In this document: piece after piece, positions 1 to 12,650 of the stretch
Position numbering within the stretch: the first letter of the stretch is position 1
Layout: each line of letters begins with the position of its first letter
Assembly: GCA_016928435.1 (NCBI GenBank)
Contig: JAFGKT010000075.1
Span: 28,489 to 92,488 of the forward strand
Length of the DNA: 64,000 nucleotides
Origin: Sedimentisphaerales bacterium
GTDB taxonomy: Bacteria; Planctomycetota; Phycisphaerae; Sedimentisphaerales; SM23-30
Direction: 5' to 3'
Made by a program: the position numbers and the translations under genes
Notes under the pieces: model-generated
The model's database searches: none
What the model was told of the DNA's origin: nothing
What the model saw: the letters and a program-made list of their open reading frames with translations, nothing else

Positions 1-546
1 TGTCCGTACGGCTTCGGCGCCCATTTCCGCCTTGAAAGAATCACCGTACTTCTCGACGGCGCGACGGCAATCTTCTTCGCTGAGCAACTCCCGCAACTTC
101 AAAGGCGTATCGCCTGGATCGCTAACCACATAATCCTGGAAATAAATCACCTTTTCCAGATCGGAGGTTTTCATGTCCAGAAGGTTAGCCAGGCGCGAAG
201 GCATGGCTTTGAAAAACCAAATGTGTACCACCGGCGCAGCTAGATTGATGTGGCCCATGCGCTTACGACGCACCACCGACCGCGTAACCTTGACGCCGCA
301 GCGATCACAAATGATACCCTTGAACTTGGTACCTTTGTACTTACCGCAGGAACACTCCCAGTCCCGTTCCGGGCCGAAGATGCGTTCGCAGAACAGACCG
401 TCCTTCTCCGGACGATATGTGCGGTAATTGATCGTTTCGGGTTTGCGTACCTCACCGAAAGACCAACTGCGAATATCGTTGGGGCTAGCCAGGCTAATCT
501 TCACGGAACCATAATCGTTAATGCGATCATAGATCGAATCGACCAT
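1..546 (-). CDS. rpoC: RNA polymerase beta' subunit, N-terminal part (cut by window edge)
   Basis: This is the start of the beta' subunit of RNA polymerase; the window edge removes the rest, including the NADFDGD catalytic loop. The 182 visible codons begin [17 protein letters not shown] and contain the N-terminal zinc ribbon, with cysteines in the pieces [10 protein letters not shown] and [10 protein letters not shown], followed by the conserved RRKRMGHI region. The ATG at 546 lies 95 bases after the rpoB stop, with AGGAGTG upstream, so it is the last visible gene of the leftward ribosomal protein and polymerase cluster. The identification is secure. Confidence 0.97.
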   Translation of the reverse strand, partial: MVDSIYDRINDYGSVKISLASPNDIRSWSFGEVRKPETINYRTYRPEKDGLFCERIFGPERDWECSCGKYKGTKFKGIICDRCGVKVTRSVVRRKRMGHINLAAPVVHIWFFKAMPSRLANLLDMKTSDLEKVIYFQDYVVSDPGDTPLKLRELLSEEDCRRAVEKYGDSFKAEMGAEAVRT

Positions 547-641
547 GTGGTTCACTCCTTTATAGTTACAGGCTTTTGTTTCAAAGCTCCAAAACGCTTA
601 TGTTCATTTTCAGTTGACGCTGATTGCGCTACACAAACACG

Positions 642-4379
<3,738 letters not shown>

Positions 4380-4589
4380 GTTTTTTTGCCTCGTAATCAA
4401 GGATTCGCCAGTCATCCATAGTCCAAGTTTCACAACTTAGAGCTGCTCGAGTTTTTCGCCAATCACACACCCGTATGAGCCTATGACATTTTGACGCAAC
4501 CCGTTAAACTTGGGTACGACGATCGCTTACTACAAGTCCGCTCATATGCACTAGGCCGTTTTTTTGGCTCGGCCCGCAAAACAACCAAA

Positions 4590-4631
4590 GGATGTCGGGC
4601 AGCTATCGCAATACGACGGCGCCCGGCATCC
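4590..4631 (-). promoter_or_regulatory. rplL-rpoB intergenic hairpin, probable attenuator or processing site
   Basis: On the minus strand the arms GGATGCCGGGC and GCCCGACATCC pair over 11 positions with one mismatch, around a 20-base loop. They are followed by the U-rich stretch TTTGGTTGTTTT. In E. coli the same gap holds a partial terminator and an RNase III site that lower rpoBC output relative to the ribosomal proteins. The position and shape suggest the same job here; the poor U-run fits incomplete termination. The function is inferred. Confidence 0.6.
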
Positions 4632-4648
4632 TCGGTTTGATACAATAA

Positions 4649-5062
4649 TTAAGCAAGTTTTACAGAGGCGCCGACTTCTTGCAGCACTTTGGCCAAAGCT
4701 TCGGCGTCTTCTTTGCTCATGCCTTCTTTGATCGGCTTGGGAGCGTTGTCCACAAGGTCCTTGGCTTCTTTCAGGCCCAGTCCCGTAGCGGCACGAACTT
4801 CTTTGATAACCTTGATCTTCTGATCACCGGCCGACTCCAAAATGACATCGAAAGAGGTTTTCTCTTCGGCTTCTTCAGCGGCGGCGCCACCGGCCGGACC
4901 AGCGACCATGGCCACTGCACCAGCGGCAGGCTCGATACCATGAACTTCCTTCAGGTAATCGCCAAGTTCCTTGGCTTGCAGCAAGGTCAAACCAACAATC
5001 TTGTCACCCAAAGCCTTAATGTCATCACTAAATGTCTTTTCTGCAATTGCTTCTTCAGTCAT
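4649..5062 (-). CDS. rplL: Large ribosomal subunit protein bL12 (L7/L12)
   Basis: Stalk protein of the 50S subunit that recruits translation GTPases. It has 137 residues: an N-terminal dimerisation region ([18 protein letters not shown]), an Ala/Gly/Pro-rich hinge with [10 protein letters not shown], and the C-terminal globular domain with [20 protein letters not shown]. The ORF extends 11 codons further upstream, but ATG 5062 ([11 protein letters not shown]) is chosen because AGGAG lies 9 bases before it. It follows rplJ, the usual pair, since L10 and L12 form the stalk together. Confidence 0.96.
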   Translation of the reverse strand: MTEEAIAEKTFSDDIKALGDKIVGLTLLQAKELGDYLKEVHGIEPAAGAVAMVAGPAGGAAAEEAEEKTSFDVILESAGDQKIKVIKEVRAATGLGLKEAKDLVDNAPKPIKEGMSKEDAEALAKVLQEVGASVKLA

Positions 5063-5234
5063 GTTCTTACAACTCCTAATCTCAAAACTTTTCAACTAAA
5101 CCAATAGCCAAGATACCTTAATCTTGTTTAACCCTTGCGGGGCAGTTGGATCAGCAAATTTACCAATTAATCAACAAAGTCGACTCACCAAACACCGGTT
5201 CAACCAAAGCGACATATTCCAATCACCGTTGAAC

Positions 5235-5765
5235 TTAGGCGGCTTGGCCTTCTTCGAGTTTCTCAATGATGGTCTTGATGCACCCTGCGATGTTGCCCGC
5301 GGGACTATTGATAGCACCGGCAATACGTGCGCCGGGTGACTTGGCGATCATGATAACCGCGGCCTGAAGTTCGGCGCGACTGGGCAACTTCGATAAAGCC
5401 TTTGTGGCTTCAGCATCCAAAGGCTGGCCATCCAAATAGCCGCCTTTGACTTCCAATTTATCGTACTCTTTCGCGGCTTCAATAACGGCTTTGACAACAT
5501 CGACAATGCTGTCACCGCCATAGACGACCGAACAAGGCCCGCTAAGAACCTCTTTCATGCCATCCATGCCCAACTCAGCGAAAGCAGCAGCTGCCAAGGA
5601 ATTCTTGACCACTATCAGCTTAATGCCTTTATCCAACAATTCACCGCGAAGTTTATTATTGGCGGTGCCACGGATCCCGCGGATCGACACTATCGCACAT
5701 TCATTGACACCTTCTAAGCTGGCTTTCAACTCGGCCTGCATAAGGTTTTTTACTCTGGTACTCAT
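5235..5765 (-). CDS. rplJ: Large ribosomal subunit protein uL10
   Basis: Base of the ribosomal stalk that binds 23S rRNA and carries L12 dimers. It has 176 residues with the family pattern of an N-terminal rRNA-binding domain (GIKLIVVKNSLAAAAF) and a C-terminal helix (GCIKTIIEKLEEGQAA). The start is ATG 5765 (MSTRVKN), just inside a TTG that is also in frame, with AGAGG upstream. It lies between rplA (89 bases upstream) and rplL (172 bases downstream). L10-L12 usually represses its own messenger; no clear leader structure was identified in the short upstream gap. Confidence 0.95.
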   Translation of the reverse strand: MSTRVKNLMQAELKASLEGVNECAIVSIRGIRGTANNKLRGELLDKGIKLIVVKNSLAAAAFAELGMDGMKEVLSGPCSVVYGGDSIVDVVKAVIEAAKEYDKLEVKGGYLDGQPLDAEATKALSKLPSRAELQAAVIMIAKSPGARIAGAINSPAGNIAGCIKTIIEKLEEGQAA

Positions 5766-5854
5766 CAACAGCCTCTTTTCACTAAAGTCGTTTCCGACCG
5801 GATATCGAGCTTAAGGACAAAACAACTAAAAACCTGCCCCAAACATTACAACAC

Positions 5855-6535
5855 CTAGGCCAACAACAATTGCACCGACGGACTCATGGTCGCGCTGATG
5901 CAAACTTTATTAATAAAGGACCCCTTTACCACCGAAGGACGCATTTTTTTGATGTTGTCCATAAAAGCGGTAATATTTTCTTCGAGTTTTTGGTTCTCGA
6001 AACTAACCTTGCCGACCAACGCGTGAACATTGCCGCCGCTGTCGTTGCGAAATTCAACTTTGCCGGCAGCATAGTCTTTTACAGCCTGGGCAATGTCAGC
6101 TGTAACGGTACCGCTCTTGGGCGAAGGCATTTTGCCCTGCGGTCCCAGAACCCGACCTAGTTTACCAACTTGCCCCATAGCTCGAGGGTGAGCGATGGCA
6201 ACATCAAAATCAAGCCAGCCGCCTTGTACTTTCTTTACCAGGTCTTCCAGACTGGCTTCGATAGCACCGGCTGCCAAGGCCGCCTTGGCGTCATCGCCTT
6301 CGCAAAACGCGACTACCTTCAATGATCTACCAATACCATGAGGCAGAGAAATAGCGCCTCTAATGGCCTGATCAGCCTGTCTTGGGTCAATTCCCAGATG
6401 CATTACACATTCAACCGACTGGTCGAACTTTGTGGTAGCCCAACCTTTGATCTTCTGCACCGCCTCAGCTAACGGGATAGCTTCTTTTACCGCACTGGTC
6501 ACGTCGCTTTTGTAGCGTTTGCTTCGAAAACGCAT
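5855..6535 (-). CDS. rplA: Large ribosomal subunit protein uL1
   Basis: L1 stalk protein of the 50S subunit, 226 residues, a normal length. The two-domain L1 fold is marked by GISLPHGIGR-type sequence (AISLPHGIGRSLKVVAFCEG), the family signature around AMGQVGKLGRVLGPQGKMPSPKSGTV (given here in pieces: VGKLGRVLGPQGKMPSPKSG) and the C-terminal FMDNIKKMRPSVVKGSF. It is downstream of rplK by 110 bases in the classical nusG-rplK-rplA order. In other bacteria L1 represses the rplKA messenger; that is family knowledge and not shown here. Confidence 0.96.
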   Translation of the reverse strand: MRFRSKRYKSDVTSAVKEAIPLAEAVQKIKGWATTKFDQSVECVMHLGIDPRQADQAIRGAISLPHGIGRSLKVVAFCEGDDAKAALAAGAIEASLEDLVKKVQGGWLDFDVAIAHPRAMGQVGKLGRVLGPQGKMPSPKSGTVTADIAQAVKDYAAGKVEFRNDSGGNVHALVGKVSFENQKLEENITAFMDNIKKMRPSVVKGSFINKVCISATMSPSVQLLLA

Positions 6536-6645
6536 TTTTCACCTCGCGAATACATTCGCTCCCACTGTCACCGGCCGTGGTTTGCCGTCAATAATTTCAC
6601 CTACACAAAATACATTACATCCAGCCTAAAGGCCCGACGATAATG

Positions 6646-7077
6646 CTAATCGACAATTTCAATCCCCATGCTGCGAGCGGTGCCCGCGATAATCTTAGCG
6701 GCTTGCTCGGGACTAAAAGCATTGAGGTCTTTGGTTTTTGTCTTAACAATGTCCTTAATCTGAGCTTTGGTTACGGTGCCCACTTTTTCGCGGTGAGGTT
6801 CGCCGCTTCCTTTGGCTACACCGGCAGCTTGCTTGAGCAAAACCGCCGCAGGAGGACTCTTGATAATAAAATCAAAAGACTTATCCGGATAAACACTGAT
6901 CTCGACGGGGATGGTCGTTCCGTTATATTCCTTGGTTCTATCGTTGAACTGTTGAACAAACTGCCCGATATTTACACCGTGCTGACCCAAAGCCGGGCCG
7001 ATCGGCGGTGCCGGTGTGGCTTTACCACCAGGTGCCTGTAATTTGATCAGTGCTACAATCTCTTTTTTCTTCGCCAT
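6646..7077 (-). CDS. rplK: Large ribosomal subunit protein uL11
   Basis: L11 binds the GTPase-associated region of 23S rRNA. It has 143 residues, the usual size. Visible are the N-terminal signature [20 protein letters not shown] followed by [10 protein letters not shown] and the C-terminal rRNA-binding domain ending [18 protein letters not shown]. It lies between nusG and rplA, as in most bacteria. Confidence 0.97.
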   Translation of the reverse strand: MAKKKEIVALIKLQAPGGKATPAPPIGPALGQHGVNIGQFVQQFNDRTKEYNGTTIPVEISVYPDKSFDFIIKSPPAAVLLKQAAGVAKGSGEPHREKVGTVTKAQIKDIVKTKTKDLNAFSPEQAAKIIAGTARSMGIEIVD

Positions 7078-7169
7078 AATTTACTCGCTATAGATTCACT
7101 ATTGTTTTGTGTACTGTAAATCTTTGATCTCTGGCACGGCTTACCTGCCGGCCCCGCCCGAAAACCCCG

Positions 7170-7733
7170 TTAGGATTTTTCGATCTGCCAATATTCGATA
7201 TCCAAAGGAGTAGGCCGACCGAAAATCGTGACTATTACACGCACGGTGCCTTTTTCAGCGTCAATGTCCTCAACCGATCCTTCCATACCTTCAAAAGAAC
7301 CGCCTTTTACTTTGATGGCGTCGCCCTTTTGGAATTCCATTTGTACCTGAGGGCTCTCTTCCGGACGCTCGGCTTGGTTGAGCATCTTTGCGACATCAAC
7401 ATCGCTCATCGGACTGGGTTTGCCTTCGGTGCCGATGAAATCACCAACACCATTGGTCTCGTTGATGACAAACCAAGACTTCTCCAGCAAACTGCCGTCC
7501 TCGGAAGTGGCCATCTCGACAAAAACATACCCTGGGTAAAGTTTACGCTCGTAAACCCGCTGCTGGCCGGCACGTACACGCTTCACCTTTTCAGTCGGAA
7601 CCAATATCCGCCCGATCTCGGTCTGCAGGCCTTCGATTTCGACCTTGCGCGCAAGCGCATCGCGTACTTGCTCCTCACGATTGGAGGCTACACGCAAAAC
7701 ATACCAGCGTTTTTCCAGTGCTTCTTCGGTCAC
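7170..7733 (-). CDS. nusG: Transcription termination/antitermination factor NusG
   Basis: NusG binds RNA polymerase and couples it to Rho or the ribosome. The N-terminal NGN domain begins KRWYVLRVASNREEQVRDAL and contains KLYPGYVFVEM; the C-terminal KOW domain contains GDAIKVKGGSFEGMEGSVED and the typical GRPTPLDIEYWQIEK end. The open frame reaches back to a TTG inside secE, but GTG 7733 (VTEEALEKRW) is preferred: it follows the secE stop by 17 bases, has GGGA 8 bases upstream and gives a normal 187-residue protein. The start is less certain than the identity. Confidence 0.93.
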   Translation of the reverse strand: MTEEALEKRWYVLRVASNREEQVRDALARKVEIEGLQTEIGRILVPTEKVKRVRAGQQRVYERKLYPGYVFVEMATSEDGSLLEKSWFVINETNGVGDFIGTEGKPSPMSDVDVAKMLNQAERPEESPQVQMEFQKGDAIKVKGGSFEGMEGSVEDIDAEKGTVRVIVTIFGRPTPLDIEYWQIEKS

Positions 7734-7750
7734 GAATAAAATCCCAAACT

Positions 7751-8170
7751 TTATATTACCTGAAGTACGCCGATCCAATTAAAGAACCAGGCAAAAGCAT
7801 GGTCCACAACAGCTAAAAGAACAGCTACGATCGCAACAGTAATAATAACCACCTTGGTTGAGCTGACGATCTCTTTCTTGCTCGACCAAGACACCTTCTT
7901 CATTTCACCTTCGGTGGCGATCATAAAATCAGCGTACTTGGGGGTATTGACAATCTTGAATATGAACCACGCAAAAATCGCCAAAAGCACCACAGGCACA
8001 AGGGCTTGAGTCCACACTCCCTTGACCGGCCCGAGATAATCATCGTCCAGCAGCACCGCTAGTTTATTGTAAAGGGCATAACAACCATATATAGACAAAA
8101 TACCCAGGCCCGCCGCGGTGCCGAGACGTGTATAATAACCTTGTCCTTTTTTGTAGAACTTCAGTGCCAT
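7751..8170 (-). CDS. secE: Preprotein translocase subunit SecE
   Basis: Essential small subunit of the SecYEG channel in the inner membrane. At 139 residues it is longer than the single-helix SecE of many Gram-positives. Two hydrophobic segments lie at about residues 15-38 and 56-73. The conserved amphipathic cytoplasmic motif EMKKVSWSSKKEI (about 87-99) precedes the essential last membrane helix (VVIITVAIVAVLLAVVDHAF). It sits upstream of nusG and downstream of tRNA-Trp, a standard arrangement. Confidence 0.93.
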   Translation of the reverse strand: MALKFYKKGQGYYTRLGTAAGLGILSIYGCYALYNKLAVLLDDDYLGPVKGVWTQALVPVVLLAIFAWFIFKIVNTPKYADFMIATEGEMKKVSWSSKKEIVSSTKVVIITVAIVAVLLAVVDHAFAWFFNWIGVLQVI

Positions 8171-8189
8171 TTATGTGTCCTCATCAAAA

Positions 8190-8263
8190 CAGGCCAGGAG
8201 GGAATCGAACCCCCAACCTGCGGTTTTGGAGACCGCTGCTCTACCAAATTAAGCTACTGGCCT
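8190..8263 (-). tRNA. trnW: tRNA-Trp (anticodon CCA)
   Basis: A full cloverleaf reads on the minus strand: acceptor arms AGGCCAG and CTGGCCT with discriminator G, D arm in AGCTTAATTTGGTAGAGC, anticodon arm GCGGTCTCCAAAACCGC with CCA in the loop, and T arm GGGGGTTCGATTCCC. CCA is not encoded. It sits between rpmG and secE, a common location for tRNA-Trp. Confidence 0.96.
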
Positions 8264-8289
8264 AGGTTGATGTTCTCTGACTGTGCCAA

Positions 8290-8457
8290 TTATTTTTTAC
8301 GTAATTTATGAACGGTGTGCTTCCGTTCTTTTTTGCAGTACTTTTTGAGTTCCATCTTGGGAACTCCACCCATGGTATTGACCTGCGTACGATAATTGCG
8401 TTCACCGCACTCAGTGCATTCCATCGTAAAGAATTCTCTTTTGGCTGCCTTGGCCAT
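8290..8457 (-). CDS. rpmG: Large ribosomal subunit protein bL33
   Basis: A 55-residue basic ribosomal protein beginning MAKAAKREFFTMECTECG and ending KERKHTVHKLRKK, with the L33 core NYRTQVN and KMELKKYCKK. It has the first CxxC pair and a third cysteine (KKYC), but lysine/glutamate residues stand where the fourth cysteine of zinc-binding L33 would be. The ATG at 8457 is the only start that preserves the family length. It lies between tuf and tRNA-Trp in the conserved tuf-rpmG-trnW-secE-nusG order. Confidence 0.93.
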   Translation of the reverse strand: MAKAAKREFFTMECTECGERNYRTQVNTMGGVPKMELKKYCKKERKHTVHKLRKK

Positions 8458-8483
8458 TTTGCCACTCCAGCAATTAATTTAGT

Positions 8484-8531
8484 CGGGGCGATCTGACTGA
8501 AACGTCTTTACATATCAATCAAATCGCCCCG
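8484..8531 (-). other. Perfect 9-bp stem between tuf and rpmG
   Basis: CGGGGCGAT (8484-8492) and ATCGCCCCG (8523-8531) form a perfect 9-base-pair stem around a 30-base loop in the gap between the tuf stop and the rpmG start. There is no U-run on either strand, so it is not a simple terminator. It could be a processing or stabilising element of the tuf-rpmG messenger; the role is unknown. Confidence 0.45.
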
Positions 8532-8587
8532 GTTATTGTCAACAGTGCCGCGATATCAAAGAAATGATTACGCGACGCCACACATTA

Positions 8588-9793
8588 CTACTCAAGAATC
8601 TTGGTCACCACGCCGGCACCCACAGTACGGCCGCCTTCGCGAACCGCAAAACGCAGGCCTTCTTCCATGGCGATCGGATACATGATTTCGCCTTCCACGG
8701 TGATATTGTCACCAGGCATGCACATTTCCGCGCCGCCCATCAGCTTAATTCCGCCGGTCACGTCGGTGGTACGGAAGTAGAACTGCGGACGATAACCATT
8801 GAAGAACGGGGTATGACGGCCACCTTCCTCTTTGGTCAACACGTAAACTTCGCCTTCAAACTTGGTGTGAGGAGTGATGCTGCCTGGTTTGGCAAAAACC
8901 TGACCACGTTGCACTTCGTCCTTGTCGATACCACGCAGCAAGCAACCGACGTTGTCACCGGCTTGACCTTGATCCATGGTCTTGTTGAACATTTCCACAC
9001 CGGTAACGGTGGTCTTGCGGGTTTCGCCCAGACCAACGATCTCGATTTCTTCACCCATCTTGATAACGCCGCGCTCGATACGACCGGTACCCACGGTACC
9101 ACGGCCCTTGATGCTGAAGACGTCTTCAACCGGCATCAGGAACGGCTTGTCAATCTCGCGCTGCGGTTCAGGAATGTAGCTGTCGATAGCGTCCATAAGC
9201 TCTTGGATGCACTTGGTCGCTTCGGGATCGGTCGGGTTGCTTGCCGCACCCAGGGCCGAGCCGTGTACTACCGGAGCGTTGTCGCCGTCGAACTCGTACT
9301 TGCTCAGCAGTTCGCGAACTTCCAGCTCTACCAGTTCCAGCAGTTCCGGATCGTCAACCAAGTCAACCTTGTTCAGGAACACTACCAAAGCCGGCACGTT
9401 TACCTGACGGGCCAACAGCACGTGTTCGCGGGTCTGGGGCATCGGGCCGTCGGCGGCCGACACTACCAGAATAGCACCGTCCATCTGGGCAGCACCGGTA
9501 ATCATGTTCTTGATATAGTCAGCGTGACCCGGGCAGTCGATGTGAGCATAGTGACGATTGTCCGTCTCGTACTCTTGGTGACTGGTGGCGATAGTCAGAA
9601 TTTTGGTCGCATCACGACGGCCCTGGCTTTCCGAAGCCTTGGCTACTTCGTCATAACTAACCGCTTTGCACAAACCCTTGGCTGCCTGAACAACCGTGAT
9701 AGCGGCAGTCAAAGTTGTCTTACCATGATCGATGTGTCCGATCGTACCGACATTTACGTGAGGTTTAGTTCTTTGAAAAACGTCTTTGGCCAT
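8588..9793 (-). CDS. tuf: Elongation factor Tu
   Basis: GTPase that brings aminoacyl-tRNA to the ribosome. At 401 residues it is slightly longer than the E. coli protein. The G domain has GHIDHGKT at residues 19-26, the switch II piece [13 protein letters not shown] and NKVD. Domains 2 and 3 follow, with [15 protein letters not shown] and the end [21 protein letters not shown] 9793 is preceded by AGGAGG-like sequence. It follows tRNA-Thr, and the + strand composition is unremarkable for a highly expressed gene. Confidence 0.98.
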   Translation of the reverse strand: MAKDVFQRTKPHVNVGTIGHIDHGKTTLTAAITVVQAAKGLCKAVSYDEVAKASESQGRRDATKILTIATSHQEYETDNRHYAHIDCPGHADYIKNMITGAAQMDGAILVVSAADGPMPQTREHVLLARQVNVPALVVFLNKVDLVDDPELLELVELEVRELLSKYEFDGDNAPVVHGSALGAASNPTDPEATKCIQELMDAIDSYIPEPQREIDKPFLMPVEDVFSIKGRGTVGTGRIERGVIKMGEEIEIVGLGETRKTTVTGVEMFNKTMDQGQAGDNVGCLLRGIDKDEVQRGQVFAKPGSITPHTKFEGEVYVLTKEEGGRHTPFFNGYRPQFYFRTTDVTGGIKLMGGAEMCMPGDNITVEGEIMYPIAMEEGLRFAVREGGRTVGAGVVTKILE

Positions 9794-9964
9794 GCTGGCG
9801 TCCTCCTGAATCTTTGGGGACCTATGTTATGTTCTCTTTGTTTTATACCAATGGCTGCCCGCAACAATCAGTGGCCAAATCCACAAGTCGAGCAACCTTA
9901 CACAACTAACTATACTATTAGCCGCTAAGCTACCTACCGCAAAGCACCAAAAGCTCCGCAAAAA

Positions 9965-10036
<72 letters not shown>

Positions 10037-10411
10037 GGTCACCCACCGCAAAAGACAATGACAACCCCGCAACATCATCGCCAACCGCCCTAAAGCGGCA
10101 ACAACCATAGCAGTTAGACACTCCAGGCGTAACACGCCCGGGCGCCGTAGAATGGATTAATATAAAGCTCCCGCATCGTGAATGCCACCGAAAAATGGCA
10201 AAAAAAACACTTTTTTGGCCTGGCCGATATCAGTAGTAGCAGGCGGGTTATATAAATAAATAACAATCTACAATGTTGCCTGACTGCACAACGCGCAACA
10301 TGCGAATCTTTGCTGGTCTGGCTGGAGTTCTGGGCTGGTTTGCCCGAGTCCTCGAATAAACCCGCCCCAAGTTTCACCGCGACGCCCTGTCAGGAAACTT
10401 GGCCGTTTTTA
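10037..10411. other. Gap without a recognisable gene
   Basis: This 375-base gap separates the YacL-type gene from tRNA-Thr. It contains a near-palindrome of A and T runs (GGCAAAAAA and TTTTTTGGCC, about 10196-10220) that could act as a terminator for the leftward YacL gene. An 87-codon open frame here has no recognisable feature. The promoter of the tRNA-tuf cluster should also lie here, but no convincing -35/-10 pair was singled out. Confidence 0.4.
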
Positions 10412-11578
10412 TCAGCTTCTATCGTCTCGGGATGGCCGCGACGAGCGAGAATAAGGCCTATTGTCGCGTGAGCCCCGGCCGGGCCGCTGGTTCACACGGC
10501 CTTCGGAACTATCCAGCGCAGGCGACGAACCGTCATCCATCCGCGCGAAAATCATCCGACCCGCCGAAGTCTGCAATACCGAAGTAACCACCGGCTCGAC
10601 CTCCTGATTAAGGTAGCCCCTGCCGTTATCCACCACAATCATGGTGCCGTCATCCAGATAGCCGACCCCTTGGCCGTTCTGGTCCCCCGGCTTGACCAAC
10701 TTAACCAGGATATTCTCCCCGGGAAGCAGAATCGGCTTCATCGCGTTGGCCAAATCATTGATATTGATCACGTCCACACCGCGAATACTGGCAACCTTGT
10801 TCAAATTATAGTCATTGGTAACCAGCTTGCCGCCCAGTTTTATACCCGTAGCCACTAGCTGATGGTCCACTGGTTCTGCTTGCTCCGCAGCGCTAAGGTG
10901 AACCTCTTGAACTGTAATATCAATATTCTCAGTACTTTGCAGCACATTTAGCACGTCGAGCCCTCGCCGCCCCCTCGTACGCCGCATCCGATCCGCCGAG
11001 TCGGCTATGTTCTGCAACTCATTAAGGACAAAACGCGGCACTATCAGCGGAGAGTTCAGGATTTTGGTCGCGGCAATATCCGCGATCCGGCCGTCAATAA
11101 TCACCGAAGTATCCAGAATCAGCGGACAAACACCCTTCGTCTGCTTGCTAAACTCCACATACGGAATAATAAACCGAAAATCATCCTTTGTCTGCATAAC
11201 AAACGTAATCGCCAGATAACAGCAGAGAATATTAATCGACAGCTTCAGCGGATCCTTGGCATACATCAAGGCTGTGTCCGCCGGAACCCTATAGACTTCA
11301 TAGAGAAAATCGAGGATCGAATTGAACCCCAATCCAATCAGCAAGCCAACCAGCAAACCAAAGAATATCCCCGCCAACGCCGCCAGAGTTTTCCGCCGAA
11401 CCAGCAGGTCAATGGAAAAACCCATTATCACCACCACCAAAGCGAAAGCGAACACAAGGTTCCTAAATTCCCCCGCAACAGTGGAAGTTCCCCGAGACAA
11501 TTCCACGTTGCTGAAGCTGAACATCACCGTCGCGGCAATCAGCAACACAAAAATCGCACGTACAAACCAAGATACCAT
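10412..11578 (-). CDS. YacL-type membrane protein with PIN and TRAM domains
   Basis: A 388-residue protein with four hydrophobic segments in the first ~130 residues, then a PIN-like nuclease domain starting at CPLILDTSVIIDGRIADI (acidic residues typical of PIN active sites) and containing RGRRGLDVLNVL and KLVTNDYNLNKVA. A TRAM-like beta domain follows (GENILVKLVKPGDQNGQGVGYLDDG). The tail is rich in Arg, Ser and Asp and looks disordered. This is the architecture of B. subtilis YacL, whose role is poorly known. RNA or nucleic-acid binding at the membrane is inferred from the domains. Confidence 0.85.
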   Translation of the reverse strand: MVSWFVRAIFVLLIAATVMFSFSNVELSRGTSTVAGEFRNLVFAFALVVVIMGFSIDLLVRRKTLAALAGIFFGLLVGLLIGLGFNSILDFLYEVYRVPADTALMYAKDPLKLSINILCCYLAITFVMQTKDDFRFIIPYVEFSKQTKGVCPLILDTSVIIDGRIADIAATKILNSPLIVPRFVLNELQNIADSADRMRRTRGRRGLDVLNVLQSTENIDITVQEVHLSAAEQAEPVDHQLVATGIKLGGKLVTNDYNLNKVASIRGVDVININDLANAMKPILLPGENILVKLVKPGDQNGQGVGYLDDGTMIVVDNGRGYLNQEVEPVVTSVLQTSAGRMIFARMDDGSSPALDSSEGRVNQRPGRGSRDNRPYSRSSRPSRDDRS

Positions 11579-11949
11579 ATAGCCTCCGGTATTTATAAAA
11601 AGTATGGCAATATATACCGCAATTCCCGATGGTCAACGGTCAATTACAACCATTATATATGCCAACATCAACATGTCGGCATTTTTATCACATAAAGTAT
11701 TTTATAATAAGTAATTATATAAAATCATATCGCCGAGACGCCCTGGACACACCTCCGTAAGACAGCCATAATGCACGCTCGTATATTTGGCATATCACCA
11801 GAAAAATCACATATAGACGATGTGACAAACCATGTGCATCAGCCGACTTAAAACACGAATTCCCTAAAAACTAAACGTGTAGGCTAGATACTACTTGGGC
11901 GATAACAATCCGTCAAGTACGAAGTTACAGCACCGAACAACCGGGCACA
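11579..11949. other. AT-rich gap without a gene
   Basis: A 371-base AT-rich stretch between two leftward genes. The only structure seen is a short imperfect hairpin (GCCAACAT with ATGTCGGC, 11661-11680) followed by ATTTTT on the + strand. No gene lies upstream of it on that strand, so its meaning is unclear. Nothing else was recognised. Confidence 0.35.
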
Positions 11950-12600
11950 TCAGATGTCGAGCAACTTGGGCAGTTGCAGCGGATGTTCAATTATCCCCAC
12001 AGCACCGTTGAGTATCAATTCGGTCCGGCAGCGAAACCCCCACGTCACCCCCACCGGGAAAAAGCCCGCCGAAGTCGCGGTCTTCATGTCAACCGCGCTG
12101 TCCCCCACATAGGCAACCTTCGATGGTGCTACCTGCATTTCCTCGGCTATGGCCAACGCCGCGCCCGGCACCGGTTTCAGCGCGTAGCCGTCACGATGGC
12201 CCCAAACACAATCAAAATACTCCCGACCCAACAATCGCGCCACCACCTCTTGCGTAAAACCGTCGCCTTTATTGGACAAGACCGCGAGTTTACGCCCGCT
12301 CTGCTTCAGTTGATCGAGCATCTCCGGCACCCCAGGGTAAGGCCTCGACGAGTCAGCATAATGTTCGGCATAGTATTGACTGTGCAGCCCCAGCAATTGC
12401 TCAGCCAAATCCTGCCGGTCATCGGGCAACGAACGCTCGATCAACTTGCGTACACCATCGCCCACCCGCTTGCGATACGACGCCGGTTCATGCGTCGGTA
12501 GATTAAGCTGCCTTAGCCCATGATTGACGCTCTCAGCTAAATCATCGAGGCTATTTACGAGCGTGCCGTCAAGATCGAATATCACTGCTTGGTATTTCAT
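11950..12600 (-). CDS. gph: HAD-family phosphatase, phosphoglycolate phosphatase type
   Basis: A 216-residue HAD hydrolase with all core motifs: the nucleophile motif FDLDGTLVNS (Asp9, Asp11), a cap domain of about 65 residues, motif II LAVLSNKG, the lysine in LKPVPGAA and motif IV YVGDSAVDMKTA. The small helical cap and length match phosphoglycolate phosphatase (Gph) or the related pyrophosphatase PpaX. Substrate cannot be read from the sequence. It lies 50 bases upstream of nothing on its strand and downstream of the BshC-like gene by about 50 bases, so the two may share a transcript. Confidence 0.8.
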   Translation of the reverse strand: MKYQAVIFDLDGTLVNSLDDLAESVNHGLRQLNLPTHEPASYRKRVGDGVRKLIERSLPDDRQDLAEQLLGLHSQYYAEHYADSSRPYPGVPEMLDQLKQSGRKLAVLSNKGDGFTQEVVARLLGREYFDCVWGHRDGYALKPVPGAALAIAEEMQVAPSKVAYVGDSAVDMKTATSAGFFPVGVTWGFRCRTELILNGAVGIIEHPLQLPKLLDI

Positions 12601-12650
12601 GTTGTGAACTCTCGGTCAAATTTAGCAGGTTTGAACGTCGGAATATGCAC

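Noticed and set aside
10114..10377. 87-codon open frame on the minus strand upstream of tRNA-Thr
   Set aside because: No family features, no clear ribosome binding site, and it overlaps a terminator-like palindrome.
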